From Streptomyces hokutonensis (GTDB lineage Bacteria; Actinomycetota; Actinomycetes; Streptomycetales; Streptomycetaceae): 64,000 nt of DNA. A program made the translations under genes and the position numbers. Below the pieces are notes generated by a model that saw nothing but the letters and a program-made list of their open reading frames with translations, searched no databases and had not been told where the DNA came from. Where the stretch lies: assembly GCF_000376565.1 (NCBI RefSeq), contig NZ_BARG01000033.1, positions 124,001 through 188,000 of the forward strand, written 5' to 3'. This document shows, piece by piece, positions 25,315 through 33,739 of the stretch (position 1 is the stretch's first letter; each line of letters begins with the position of its first letter).

Positions 25315-25881
25315 TCAGCGCTGGCTGGCAGGCTTGTTGGGCAGTTCGGCGCGACTGCCCTTGCATGAGTAGACGATCTCCACCGAACCACCGGGGAGGG
25401 CACGCTCACGTTGGAAGACCAGCCCGGTGTCGGGACCGACCATGGGCGTCAGTTGCATCCCACCGCCGAACAGCATCGGCAGGACGACCAGTTCGAGAGT
25501 GTCCAGTGCGCCGAGGGCGTGGAACGTTCCAATCGTCCGAGGGCCCCCGATGAGATGGACGTCGCCGCCCCGGTTGGCCGACCGGAGCTTCGCCAGCAGC
25601 CGCACCGGGTCATTGTCGGTGACGACGTGGTCAGGGGTGCCGTCCGGACGGTGCGAGCCGAGCACGAACACATCGAGGTCCGGCCACGGCCAGCGGTTGT
25701 TGGAGAGCGCGGGCTCAAAGGTGGTGCGGCCCATCAGCGCCGCCTCGCAGCCTTCGAGGAACTCCCGGATTCCGTGGCTCTGCCCGGAGACGAAGGCGGG
25801 GTCGGCGGTCTGGGCGGGCCACCCGTTCGGCGTCGTCACATAGCCATCGGCACTCATGCTCATACGGGCGCGGATCTGCAT
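25315..25881 (-). CDS. Dihydrofolate reductase-fold (RibD C-terminal-like) protein
   Basis: The 188-residue protein belongs to the widespread DHFR-family proteins of actinobacteria: MQIRARMSMSADGYVTTPNG at the start, LMGRTTFEPAL, HVVTDNDP and VHLIGGPRTIGTFHALG. These are NADPH-binding oxidoreductases of mostly unknown substrate, distinct from true folate DHFR. ATG 25881 has GGAGAG six bases upstream. The gene converges on the beta-helix hydrolase gene with an 18-bp gap and has no clear link with it. Confidence 0.85.
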   Translation of the reverse strand: MQIRARMSMSADGYVTTPNGWPAQTADPAFVSGQSHGIREFLEGCEAALMGRTTFEPALSNNRWPWPDLDVFVLGSHRPDGTPDHVVTDNDPVRLLAKLRSANRGGDVHLIGGPRTIGTFHALGALDTLELVVLPMLFGGGMQLTPMVGPDTGLVFQRERALPGGSVEIVYSCKGSRAELPNKPASQR

Positions 25882-26112
25882 GATCTCTCCTCGGGGCGTC
25901 CGGCGACCGGCCACACGGCCGGCAACCCGAACCTCTCGTCGACGAATGGACAGTACTTACTGATCACATGGCCGCGACCCGTCCGGATTCCCTTGCGGGC
26001 CGCGCCTTCACCCGTACGTCGAACGGGGGATCCGCGGATCGACACGCTGCCTCGACCAAGACGCCGTCTTTTTGGTGGCGGGGCGACGAGCGGGGCTGCC
26101 ACAGTGATCGGC

Positions 26113-26505
26113 ATGGAGCTGCCTCCCGACACCGTGCTTGTCTTCGATCGCGACGAGGGCCTGCTCATCTTCGAGTCCCCCACGCACGCTGCGAACTGGA
26201 TCGAGGCGATCGACATGGATGAGGGTGAGTACACAGCGGCGTACTCACCGGACGGCGGCGTGCTGACGCTCACGGCCCCCGAAGGGCCGGAGGGATCGGT
26301 CGTTGTGTCCAGGACCGGCAGCGTCGACCTGGACGATCTGGAGCGGAGGGTGGCCGGCTACTGGCACCGCCACCAAACGGGCCGGCCCCCACGTGACCCG
26401 CTGCAAACAGCGCGCTTCTTGATGGACCGGGACAACCAGCCCCGACGAGGGTGGCTGAGCCGGGTCGCCGACCTGCTGCGACGCGACCGTGCTGGGGACG
26501 AGTAG
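26113..26505 (+). CDS. Small acidic hypothetical protein
   Basis: This 130-residue protein is not recognised. It begins MELPPDTVLVFDRDEGLLIF, is acidic and soluble in its first 90 residues, and ends with a basic, arginine-rich tail (LLRRDRAGDE). No signal peptide or membrane segment is visible. A GTG nine bases upstream is an alternative start. It converges on the GH125 gene with a 30-bp gap. Confidence 0.6.
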   Translation: MELPPDTVLVFDRDEGLLIFESPTHAANWIEAIDMDEGEYTAAYSPDGGVLTLTAPEGPEGSVVVSRTGSVDLDDLERRVAGYWHRHQTGRPPRDPLQTARFLMDRDNQPRRGWLSRVADLLRRDRAGDE

Positions 26506-26535
26506 GCGCTGGCCGGGCTCGATCCCTTCGCGGGT

Positions 26536-27879
26536 CTAGGAAGACAGGAGCCCCTGTGCCCCCGGCAGCGCCCGCGGATGCACCGGAAACAGCTGCCGCA
26601 CCCCTTCCCCGCACACCTCAAGCGCAAGCTCGCAGAACATCGCGTTGGCCCAGCCGAACCACTCCCGGGTGAACCGGCCCGGCGCGTCGACATGGAAGCT
26701 CTCGTGCATGAGGCCCGTACCGGCGGTCGTGCCCGCAAGGATCTCCAGAGCCCGAGCCGCCTCGTCCTGGTCCCCCGTGAGGCCCGCCGTGGCGATCGCC
26801 AGCGGCCAGACATGCCGGTCCGGTGTGTGCGTGCTGCCGATTCCAGCGGCGTAACTACCGCTGAAATAAGAGGGGTTGGCGTCGGAGAGCGCGAAGTTCC
26901 GGGTCGCCCGGTAGAGCGGGTCCTCCGGTGCGCACCAGCCGCTCAGCGGAAGACTCAGCAGACTCGGCAGGTTCGCGTCGTCGCAGAGCAGTGCGCGCCC
27001 GAGGCCGTCCACCTCGTACGCGAGGACGGCGGCCCCGTCGACCTCGGTCACCCCGTGCGACAGGATCCCGGTGTCGATCTCGTCCGCCAACCGCCATGCC
27101 TCATGGGCGAGTTCGGTGTCGTCGAGAACCGCAGCCGCCAGCTCCGCCAGCCCGTGCAGGCTCGTCGACGCCAGCGCGTTGGCCGGTACCGGATAGCCGT
27201 GGACGCACGCGTCGTCGCTCGGCCGGAAGCCCGACCACGTCATACCGGTCCAACCCACCGGCGCGCCACGGCCGTTGAGGGGCAGACTGTCACCGGAGAA
27301 CGGGCCGGACGGGCGGACGAACCCGTAGGGCGAGTCCCGCCCGTGGGACTGCTCCGCCCGCCACAGCCGGACGATCGTCCAGGCCGCCCGGTGGAACGCC
27401 TCGTCGAGATGGTCCTCCCGGCCGGTCGCCCGCCGGATCGCGTACGCCAGCTGCAACGGCGCGCAGAGCGAGTCGAGTTCGTACTTGCGCTCCCAGATCC
27501 AGTCGCCCGGAGTGGGCTGGTCGCAGGGTTCGCCGTGCGCGCCGGAGGGGCCGTCGTTGAAGGCGTTGGCGTACGGGTCGAGGAGCACACAGCGGATCTG
27601 CCGGCGCGAGACGGCGGCCAGGACGTCGCCGACCTCCGGGTCCGTGGCCACCGCGAGGTAGGGGCGGACCTGTGCCGTGCTGTCCCGCAGCCACATCGCC
27701 GGGATGTCACCGGTCTTGACGAACACCTCCGGGCCGGACGCCGACCCAGTGCCCCAACTCATCGACGTGGTCCAGGTGTTGGTCAGACACCGCTCGACGA
27801 TGTCCGTCGCAGGGCCGCCCCGCAGCCCGCCCGCCAGCCGCCGCCCGAGCGTGCTCAGCGACTCCGGAACTGCCCACAC
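26536..27879 (-). CDS. GH125 exo-alpha-1,6-mannosidase
   Basis: The 447-residue protein carries GH125 hallmarks: VKTGDIPAMWLRDSTAQVRP, YELDSLCAPLQLAYAI, GMTWSGFRPSDDACVHGYPV and NALASTSLHGLAEL. There is no signal peptide, so it should act in the cytoplasm on imported oligosaccharides, removing alpha-1,6-linked mannose by inversion. I chose GTG 27879 because an upstream in-frame ATG (27912) lies inside a LacI-type operator and would put the operator within the coding sequence; GGAA lies before the GTG. It is transcribed divergently from the sugar importer, matching a degrade-after-import role. Confidence 0.87.
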   Translation of the reverse strand: MWAVPESLSTLGRRLAGGLRGGPATDIVERCLTNTWTTSMSWGTGSASGPEVFVKTGDIPAMWLRDSTAQVRPYLAVATDPEVGDVLAAVSRRQIRCVLLDPYANAFNDGPSGAHGEPCDQPTPGDWIWERKYELDSLCAPLQLAYAIRRATGREDHLDEAFHRAAWTIVRLWRAEQSHGRDSPYGFVRPSGPFSGDSLPLNGRGAPVGWTGMTWSGFRPSDDACVHGYPVPANALASTSLHGLAELAAAVLDDTELAHEAWRLADEIDTGILSHGVTEVDGAAVLAYEVDGLGRALLCDDANLPSLLSLPLSGWCAPEDPLYRATRNFALSDANPSYFSGSYAAGIGSTHTPDRHVWPLAIATAGLTGDQDEAARALEILAGTTAGTGLMHESFHVDAPGRFTREWFGWANAMFCELALEVCGEGVRQLFPVHPRALPGAQGLLSS

Positions 27880-27895
27880 TGTTCCGGATGTTGAC

Positions 27896-27913
27896 CCGGG
27901 AAACGTTACCATC
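27896..27913. promoter_or_regulatory. LacI-type operator 2 (GH125 side)
   Basis: On the minus strand the site reads GATGGTAACGTTTCCCGG, with the same core as the other operators. It lies 16 bp upstream of the chosen GH125 start. Confidence 0.75.
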
Positions 27914-27933
27914 GCGCCTCTTGACTCCCTCAT

Positions 27934-27947
27934 GTGGCGTGCGCCAC
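27934..27947. promoter_or_regulatory. Palindrome GTGGCG-TG-CGCCAC between the two operators
   Basis: A perfect 6-bp inverted repeat lies midway between operators 2 and 3. It shares the outline TGG-N6-CCA with the dre-like sites at 23596 and 33695 but differs from DasR consensus in the centre. It may be a degenerate dre site or another regulator's target. Confidence 0.35.
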
Positions 27948-27963
27948 GGTGTGATCGCCAGGG

Positions 27964-27981
27964 AATGGAAACGTTACCTTG
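27964..27981. promoter_or_regulatory. LacI-type operator 3 (sugar importer side)
   Basis: AATGGAAACGTTACCTTG has the shared core GGAAACGTTACC. It is 82 bp upstream of the first permease gene and 68 bp from operator 2, a spacing that would permit looping across the divergent promoters. Confidence 0.75.
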
Positions 27982-28063
27982 CGGCGGTCGGCGACCACCA
28001 GACGGTCGGGTCGGCCCCGGTCCGGGACTTCGCCAACTCCTCGGAGGAAGAAGGTGAGCGCGT

Positions 28064-29071
28064 GTGACAGCCGCTCCGCACCAAGAGACGAGAACCACCG
28101 CACCACCCGTGGACCGACCGCCGGACCGGGGGAGCCCGGGACGCTTCGGACGCCCCTGGCGACGACGGCGCAGGCGCTCCTCGGACACCCTGGCCGCGTA
28201 CGTGTTCCTCGCCCCGGCGCTCATCGGCTTCACGGCGTTCGTCGTCTACCCGCTGTTCAGGTCCGCCTACTTCGCGCTGACCAGCTACAACGGCCTGTCG
28301 GACCCGAAGTTCATCGGCCTCGACAACTTCCGCCGGATGTTCACCACCGACCCGTCCTTCTGGCCCTCGGTGCGCGCCACCCTGCTGCTCGTCGTCCTGT
28401 ACGTGCCGCTGTCGCTGGCCGTCGGACTGGCCCTGGCGGTGTTCTGCAACCAGCGGATGCGCGGCGTCAGCCTGCTGCGCACCCTGTGCTACCTGCCGGT
28501 CGTCCTGCCCGTGGTCGCCACGATCACGCTCTGGAAGTTCGTGTTCAACCCCCAAGTCGGCCTGGCCAACCAGGTGTTGAACTGGCTCCACCTGCCCACC
28601 AGCGAGTGGCTGTCCGGGGACAGTTCCGCGATGCCGTCGATCGTGATCGTCATGCTGTGGAGCGTCGGCTCCACGATGATCATCTTCCTCGCCGCGCTCC
28701 AGGCGGTCCCCACCGAGCTGTACGAGGCGGCCAGACTCGACGGCGCAGGGCCCCGCACGGTGTTCTTCCGCATCACCCTGCCGCTGATCAGCCCGATCAT
28801 GCTGCTCCAGGTGGTCATGCAGATGGTGACGGCCCTCCAGGCGTTCAACCAGCCGAAGATCCTCTCGCCGGACAACCAGGGCGGACCGGGGTTCAGCACC
28901 AGGACCCTGATGCTGTCGATCTACAACAACGGCTTCCCCCGGCTCGGCCAGGTCTCCCAGTTCGGCTATGCGTCCGCGCAGGTCTGGGTGCTCTTCCTCG
29001 TCATCGTCGTCGTGATCGCCGCGACCGCCCGCTTCTCGTCGATTTGGACCTACAGTGACCACGTCTCCTGA
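28064..29071 (+). CDS. Sugar ABC transporter permease (MalF/UgpA type)
   Basis: The 335-residue protein has a charged, arginine-rich N-terminus, then six membrane segments starting with YVFLAPALIGFTAFVVYPL. The cytoplasmic EAA loop reads EAARLDGAGPRTVFFRITLP, the contact point for the ATPase. It starts at a GTG and its stop overlaps the second permease start by 17 nt, so the two are translated together. No ATP-binding gene is in the cluster; in streptomycetes the shared ATPase MsiK energises such CUT1 importers (established knowledge). Substrate is inferred to be an alpha-manno- or galactomanno-oligosaccharide from the neighbours. Confidence 0.92.
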   Translation: MTAAPHQETRTTAPPVDRPPDRGSPGRFGRPWRRRRRRSSDTLAAYVFLAPALIGFTAFVVYPLFRSAYFALTSYNGLSDPKFIGLDNFRRMFTTDPSFWPSVRATLLLVVLYVPLSLAVGLALAVFCNQRMRGVSLLRTLCYLPVVLPVVATITLWKFVFNPQVGLANQVLNWLHLPTSEWLSGDSSAMPSIVIVMLWSVGSTMIIFLAALQAVPTELYEAARLDGAGPRTVFFRITLPLISPIMLLQVVMQMVTALQAFNQPKILSPDNQGGPGFSTRTLMLSIYNNGFPRLGQVSQFGYASAQVWVLFLVIVVVIAATARFSSIWTYSDHVS

Positions 29072-29966
29072 CGTCACGAGGGCGCCGACGACGGCGCCGA
29101 AGCCGGCCGCCCCGGCCAAGCCGCGCGGCAGGGCCGTACGCACAGCGTCCTGGTACGCCGTCGCGCTGCTGATCGCCTCGGTGATGATCGTGCCCATCCT
29201 CTGGATGCTCACCGTCGCGCTCAAGGGCCCCTCGGCGGTCTTCGAAGTCCCGCCCCGGCTCCTGCCCCACGAGTTCCACTTCAAGAACTTCATCGACGGT
29301 CCGAGGGTCATCCACTTCCCGCGCCTGCTGCTCAACTCCCTTGTCATCACCGGACTTTCGGTGATCGGCGGGGTGATGACCTCGATGATGGCGGGCTACG
29401 CCCTGGCCCGGCTGCGCTTCCCCGGCCGCAAGGTGTGGTTCTACGTCTTCGTCGGCAGCATGCTGCTGCCCCCGGTGGTCGGCATCATCCCGCTGTTTCA
29501 GCTCTTCAAGGACATTGGGTGGTACGACACCTGGCTGCCGCTGATCGTCCCGGCCTTCCTCGGCGGCAATCCGCTCTTCATCTTCCTGGCCCGCCAGTAC
29601 TTCCTGTCGATCCCGCACTCCATCGACGAGGCGGCCAAGGTCGACGGCGCGGGCCACGTCCGGATCTTCTTCAGTGTGATGCTGCCGATCACGAAGCCCG
29701 CCTGGATAACGATGTCAATCCTGGCCTTCCAGATGTCCTGGAACGACTACCTCAACCCATTGATCTACCTGTACTCGTCCCAGAAGTGGCCGCTGAGCGT
29801 CGGCATGGCCTCCTTCGTCACCCAGTTCGCCGGCCAGACCCCGGACTGGAACCTCTACATGGCCACCAACCTGCTCTACATGCTCCCCCCACTGGCCGTG
29901 TTCTTCGTCGCCCAGCGCTACTTCATCCAGGGGCTGAGCGCCCTGGGCACCGTCAACCAGCGCTGA
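29055..29966 (+). CDS. Sugar ABC transporter permease (MalG/UgpE type)
   Basis: This 303-residue inner-membrane protein has six segments from ASWYAVALLIASVMIVPILW onward and the EAA loop EAAKVDGAGHVRIFFSVMLP. It is the second half of the CUT1 pore with the preceding permease, whose 3' end it overlaps by 17 nt. The binding-protein gene follows 38 bp downstream. Confidence 0.92.
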   Translation: MTTSPDVTRAPTTAPKPAAPAKPRGRAVRTASWYAVALLIASVMIVPILWMLTVALKGPSAVFEVPPRLLPHEFHFKNFIDGPRVIHFPRLLLNSLVITGLSVIGGVMTSMMAGYALARLRFPGRKVWFYVFVGSMLLPPVVGIIPLFQLFKDIGWYDTWLPLIVPAFLGGNPLFIFLARQYFLSIPHSIDEAAKVDGAGHVRIFFSVMLPITKPAWITMSILAFQMSWNDYLNPLIYLYSSQKWPLSVGMASFVTQFAGQTPDWNLYMATNLLYMLPPLAVFFVAQRYFIQGLSALGTVNQR

Positions 29967-30004
29967 ACCGCGCCCAGTTCCGACCCAGTTACCAGGAGGC
30001 CATG

Positions 30005-31300
30005 ATGAAACGATGGACCCGTCTAGCCGGAGCGTTGCTGACGGCGGGGGGACTGCTCGCGACGGCGGCCTGCGGCGGCTCGTCCGGGAAGCAGTCGGAC
30101 GGCAAGGTGACGGTGACCCTCATGACCTGGGAGTCCGCCACCACCAACAAGGCCATCGACCAGGCCCTGACCGGCTTCCACGACCCGAACATCACGGTCA
30201 AGCGCGTCGACACCCCCAACGGCAACTACAGCGACAAGCTCGCCGCCCTCACCCAGGCCAAGAAGCTGCCCGACCTGTTCTGGTGCGGCAACGACACCGA
30301 GCAGCAGTACACCAGCCAGGGCCTGCTCACCGACTGGGCCTCCCGGCTCTCCGGCTCCACCGACTTCGGCGCGAGCAGCTTCGTCTCCTCCACCATGAAG
30401 AACTGGAAGACCGCCGACGGCAAGATCGGCGGCGTCCCCTCCCTGCTCAACACCTACGGCATCTGGTACGACGTCGACGCCTTCAAGGCCGCCGGCCTCA
30501 CCGTCCCCGCGGCCGGCTGGACCTGGGACCAGATGTTCGCCGACGCCGCGAAGCTGCACGCGAAGGGCGCCAAGTACGGCCTCGTAGCTGATGCGTTGAC
30601 CTCAACGGACGGCCCGTTCTCGCTCAGCACGTACTCGCTCTCGGCGGGCGGCGCGCCGTTCGCCGACGACGTCCACCACCCCACGAAGACGACCATCGAC
30701 ACGACGTACACCGAAGGCGTCGGCAAGGTCGTGGCGGGGATCAAGAGCGGGGCCGTCGCACCGCCCGGATACGACATCAGCAACCAGCAGGCGCTGTTCG
30801 CCGCCGGACAGATCCCGATGCTGTGGAGCGGCCAGTGGCTGGCGGCCGGCTTCCTCACCGACAAGCCGAAGATCAAGTACGGTTTCGCGCCGCTGCCCCA
30901 GCAGACCAAGGCGGCCACCCTGTACGACGCGGTGGGCATCTGCACGCCGTCGTACACCCAGAACGCGGACGCCACCTTCAAGGTCCTCAAGTACCTCGAC
31001 TCCACCGTGTGGACCAAGGTGCTGCCCGACTCCCCGGTCGCGGCCCCGGCCTATCTCTCGGCGCAGAGCGCCTACTTCGGCGCCCTCGACAAGGCCGGTC
31101 TGACGACTGTCGCGTCCACCGTCAAGGCGGGCCTGAACACCCCGACCACCATCGGCGTCCGCTTCACCACCCAGTGGGCCAGTCAGTCGAACGACTTGAT
31201 CACCGCCTATTGGCCGGACATCCTCAACGGCAAGAAGCCGCTCTCCGACCTCCAGACGATGACCGGCAAGATCAACGATGTGATCAAGAGCAACGGTTAG
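30005..31300 (+). CDS. Sugar-binding lipoprotein of the ABC transporter
   Basis: The 431-residue extracellular binding protein has a lipobox (LATAAC, lipidated Cys23) and the CUT1 binding-protein fold with VTVTLMTWES near the N-terminus and a tryptophan-rich cleft (LPDLFWCGND, PMLWSGQWLAAGF). AGGAGG lies five bases before ATG 30005; ATG 30002 is also possible. It should present oligosaccharides to the two permeases upstream. Ligand identity cannot be read; alpha-1,6-mannooligosaccharides are inferred from the flanking GH125 and GH76 genes. Confidence 0.9.
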   Translation: MKRWTRLAGALLTAGGLLATAACGGSSGKQSDGKVTVTLMTWESATTNKAIDQALTGFHDPNITVKRVDTPNGNYSDKLAALTQAKKLPDLFWCGNDTEQQYTSQGLLTDWASRLSGSTDFGASSFVSSTMKNWKTADGKIGGVPSLLNTYGIWYDVDAFKAAGLTVPAAGWTWDQMFADAAKLHAKGAKYGLVADALTSTDGPFSLSTYSLSAGGAPFADDVHHPTKTTIDTTYTEGVGKVVAGIKSGAVAPPGYDISNQQALFAAGQIPMLWSGQWLAAGFLTDKPKIKYGFAPLPQQTKAATLYDAVGICTPSYTQNADATFKVLKYLDSTVWTKVLPDSPVAAPAYLSAQSAYFGALDKAGLTTVASTVKAGLNTPTTIGVRFTTQWASQSNDLITAYWPDILNGKKPLSDLQTMTGKINDVIKSNG

Positions 31301-31318
31301 GGCCGCAGGCCGAGCGGC

Positions 31319-31359
31319 GGGCCGGGACCCGAAACGTATCCTGGGAGCGGTCCCGGCCC
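31319..31359. promoter_or_regulatory. Inverted repeat with a LacI-operator-like loop, between binding protein and lacI-type gene
   Basis: GGGCCGGGACC (31319-31329) pairs perfectly with GGTCCCGGCCC (31349-31359). The 19-nt loop contains CGAAACGTATCC (31330-31341), which matches the regulon operator core at 9 of 12 positions. It may be both a partial terminator of the importer operon and a weak autoregulatory site for the repressor gene. Confidence 0.45.
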
Positions 31360-31393
31360 CCGGTACGCGATGGAAGGTTGGTCTTCAACTCAC

Positions 31394-32425
31394 GTGAGAA
31401 GTCGTCCCCCGCACAGCCAGAACACCAGGCCCACGATGCGCGACGTCGCGGAGCGGGCCGGAGTCGCCGTCGTCACCGTCTCCCGCGTCGTCAACGGCAT
31501 CGGCACGGTCCGGGAGGAGACGGCCGAGCGCGTGAACGCGGCGATCACCGCCATCGGCTACCAGCGGAACGAGATCGCGCGCTCCCTGCGCCCCGGCCAG
31601 AACTCGATGACCATCGGCCTGCTGCTCGGCGACCTCACCAACCCGTTCTACGCCTCACTCGCGAAGGCCGCCGTCGAGGTCGCCAACGAGGCCGGTTACG
31701 CGGTCCTGTTGAGCACGGCCGACGAGGATCCGGAGGTGGAGCGCCGGGCCGTGGGCGAGCTGATCGGTCGCCGGGTCGCCGGGCTCATCATCGTCCCCGA
31801 CCAGGGCGACCACGCCTTCCTGAACGAGATCAACGGCCACGACCACGTGCCCATCGTCTTCGTCGACCGCCCGGCCACCGGCGCCGAGGCCGATGTCGTC
31901 CTCGTCGACAACGAGGAGGGCGGACGCAAGGCCACCCAGCACCTCGTCGACCAGGGCCACCAACGGATCGCGATCCTCGTCGCGCCCTCCTACTACAGCA
32001 CCGGCCGCCGACTGCGCGGCTACCGCAAGGCGCTCCGCCGCAGCGGCATCGAGCCCGACAACGACCTGGTCGTCACCCTGCGCGCCGGCACCACCGAGGA
32101 GGCCGAGGCAGCCACCCGCACCCTGCTCACCTCCGCGAACCCGCCCACCGCGGTCTTCTCCACCACGGGCTTCCTCACCGAGGGCGTCCTGCGCGCCTGC
32201 CGCGAGCTCCAAGTCTCCCTGGCGGTAGTGGGGTTCGACGACTTCAAGCTCGCGGACATGCTGCCCACCCCGGTCACCGTCGTCACCTCCGACACCGAGG
32301 AACTCGGCCGCAGGGCCGCCCATATCCTGCTGGACCGTATCGACGGCGACGACTCCCCCTCCCAACGCACCGTCCTCCCGGTCGAGTTGATCGCGCGCGG
32401 CACGGGGGAGATCGGGCACCCGTAA
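31394..32425 (+). CDS. LacI-family repressor of the mannan-type regulon
   Basis: The protein has the LacI helix-turn-helix MRDVAERAGVAVVTVSRVVN followed by a hinge and a periplasmic-binding-like effector domain (FVDRPATGAEADVVLVDNEE, VVGFDDFKLADML). It lies directly after the importer genes and ends 2 bp before the convergent GH76 stop. Five matching operators around it make it the obvious regulator of this locus; release probably needs a small mannose-containing sugar (inference). The start is uncertain: GTG 31394, ATG 31370 and ATG 31436 are all in frame and none has a strong ribosome site. With GTG 31394 it has 343 residues, usual for the family. Confidence 0.9.
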   Translation: MRSRPPHSQNTRPTMRDVAERAGVAVVTVSRVVNGIGTVREETAERVNAAITAIGYQRNEIARSLRPGQNSMTIGLLLGDLTNPFYASLAKAAVEVANEAGYAVLLSTADEDPEVERRAVGELIGRRVAGLIIVPDQGDHAFLNEINGHDHVPIVFVDRPATGAEADVVLVDNEEGGRKATQHLVDQGHQRIAILVAPSYYSTGRRLRGYRKALRRSGIEPDNDLVVTLRAGTTEEAEAATRTLLTSANPPTAVFSTTGFLTEGVLRACRELQVSLAVVGFDDFKLADMLPTPVTVVTSDTEELGRRAAHILLDRIDGDDSPSQRTVLPVELIARGTGEIGHP

Positions 32426-32427
32426 CG

Positions 32428-33597
32428 TCAGTACAGCGTCCGCCACTTGGCACGCGGCCAGGCGAGCACGGCGTAGAGCTGCACCAGGGCCGCCTGCTGG
32501 ATCGCCTGGGTGCCACCGGCCGTGTCGAAGTGCACGAGTCCGGTGGCGGGGTCCCGCATCGTGTCCCACACCTGGTCGGCGTAGCCGGCCATCGCCCGGT
32601 GGCAGGTGTCCTTCCCGGTCACCGACTCCAGGAGCAGCAGGTTCTTGAAGAAGATCGAGTTGAAGAACACGGGCTGCGTGAACAGCCGCCCCTGCGTGAC
32701 GTAGTAGGCGTACGCGGCGGCGGCGATCCGCTCCGCCTGGCGCAGGTAGGAGCGGTCCCGGGTGATCTCGTACAGCAGCACCGCGACACCTACCGGTACG
32801 CCCTGGTTGTAGGACCAGAACGTCTTCTCGACGGTCCCCTGGAGGTCAAGGTGGTCCCAGTACAGGCCACTTGGGCTCTGGAGGTGCGTGTTCGTCCAGT
32901 CGTAGAAGCGCTTCGCCCAGTCCAGGTAGTCGCTCTGCCCGGTGATCTGGTGCAGCCGCAGGGCGAGTTGGGCGCCCGGCATGTTGGAGACGGTGTTGCG
33001 GTCGTGGCTCCAGTCGGCCTGCGTCCAGAAGACCCCGCCCGGCGCGGCATGACCGCTGTCGGTGTCCCAGCCGGACCGGACGAGGGCGAAGATCTCCTTG
33101 GCACGGTCCAACGCGGCGGTGTCCCCGGTCTGCAGATACCGCTGGATCTTGGCCAGGCCGACCCATTCGTTGTCGTCGTAGAACATGTCACCGCCCGAGC
33201 CGAACGGCGCGACCGGGTAGGAGGCGTAACCGGGAAGGCCGGTGGTGCCTCCGCCGGGCTTCCAGTAGTGCTCCTGCGCCGCCGCCCGCCGGGACAGTTC
33301 CGGCTCGAACTCCCCGTCCACGGCGGTGAGATCGAGGGCGGCGATGTGCACCTGGGAGAAGGGCCATTCGTACGAGTACGGGTTGTCGCCGCCCGCCGCC
33401 GGGATCTGTTCGCGGACGAGCCCGGAGCCGTCCGACGTGTCGAAGTGTCTTCTCAGCGCGGAGTACGCGTCTCTCGCGCGGGACAACGCCTTTACGGAGC
33501 CGGGCCGTTCGGCCGCGTCCGCCGGTGTGACGGCCGTCGCCGTCAGCGCGGCCAGACCGGAACCGATCATCACTCGCCGGGAGGGGCGCAGGGACAT
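32428..33597 (-). CDS. Secreted GH76 endo-alpha-1,6-mannanase (first)
   Basis: The 389-residue product has a twin-arginine-type signal (SRRVMIGSGLAALTATAVTPA). The GH76 alpha6/alpha6 barrel is marked by the catalytic aspartate pair D141-D142 in MFYDDNEWVGLAKIQ and by FWSYNQGVPVG. GH76 enzymes cut the alpha-1,6-mannan backbone of yeast and fungal mannoprotein with retention. ATG 33597 has GGAGG six bases upstream; an in-frame ATG at 33636 would translate the operator and is rejected. It diverges from the GH27-GH76 operon across two operators and a dre-like site. Confidence 0.88.
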   Translation of the reverse strand: MSLRPSRRVMIGSGLAALTATAVTPADAAERPGSVKALSRARDAYSALRRHFDTSDGSGLVREQIPAAGGDNPYSYEWPFSQVHIAALDLTAVDGEFEPELSRRAAAQEHYWKPGGGTTGLPGYASYPVAPFGSGGDMFYDDNEWVGLAKIQRYLQTGDTAALDRAKEIFALVRSGWDTDSGHAAPGGVFWTQADWSHDRNTVSNMPGAQLALRLHQITGQSDYLDWAKRFYDWTNTHLQSPSGLYWDHLDLQGTVEKTFWSYNQGVPVGVAVLLYEITRDRSYLRQAERIAAAAYAYYVTQGRLFTQPVFFNSIFFKNLLLLESVTGKDTCHRAMAGYADQVWDTMRDPATGLVHFDTAGGTQAIQQAALVQLYAVLAWPRAKWRTLY

Positions 33598-33619
33598 GGT
33601 GGCCTCCAAGGGTGCGGGT

Positions 33620-33637
33620 GATGGAAACGTTGCCATC
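33620..33637. promoter_or_regulatory. LacI-type operator 4 (first GH76)
   Basis: GATGGAAACGTTGCCATC is an 18-bp near-perfect palindrome (one mismatched pair) with the shared core. It is 22 bp upstream of the GH76 start codon. Confidence 0.8.
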
Positions 33638-33694
33638 GACTCAGGAGGCCGTCAACGCCTCTGACGGCACGGGCAGTTCACTCCCGGTTCATTC

Positions 33695-33706
33695 TGGTCC
33701 GGACCA
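33695..33706. promoter_or_regulatory. dre-like (DasR) palindrome between two operators
   Basis: TGGTCCGGACCA is a perfect 12-bp palindrome, 10 of 12 identical to the DasR core TGGTCTAGACCA. It lies midway between operators 4 and 5 in the divergent GH76/GH27 promoter region. Confidence 0.45.
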
Positions 33707-33739
33707 TTGACGGGCGAACCGGGCGAGTGGAACCCTCGC

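Noticed and set aside
25520..25531. TGGAACGTTCCA, a perfect palindrome resembling the LacI-type operator
   Set aside because: It lacks one central base pair of the operator consensus and lies deep inside the DHFR-fold coding sequence, far from any start.
26536..28233. A longer GH125 reading that begins upstream of 27912
   Set aside because: It would run through both operators and the importer promoter, and its extra residues have no family similarity.
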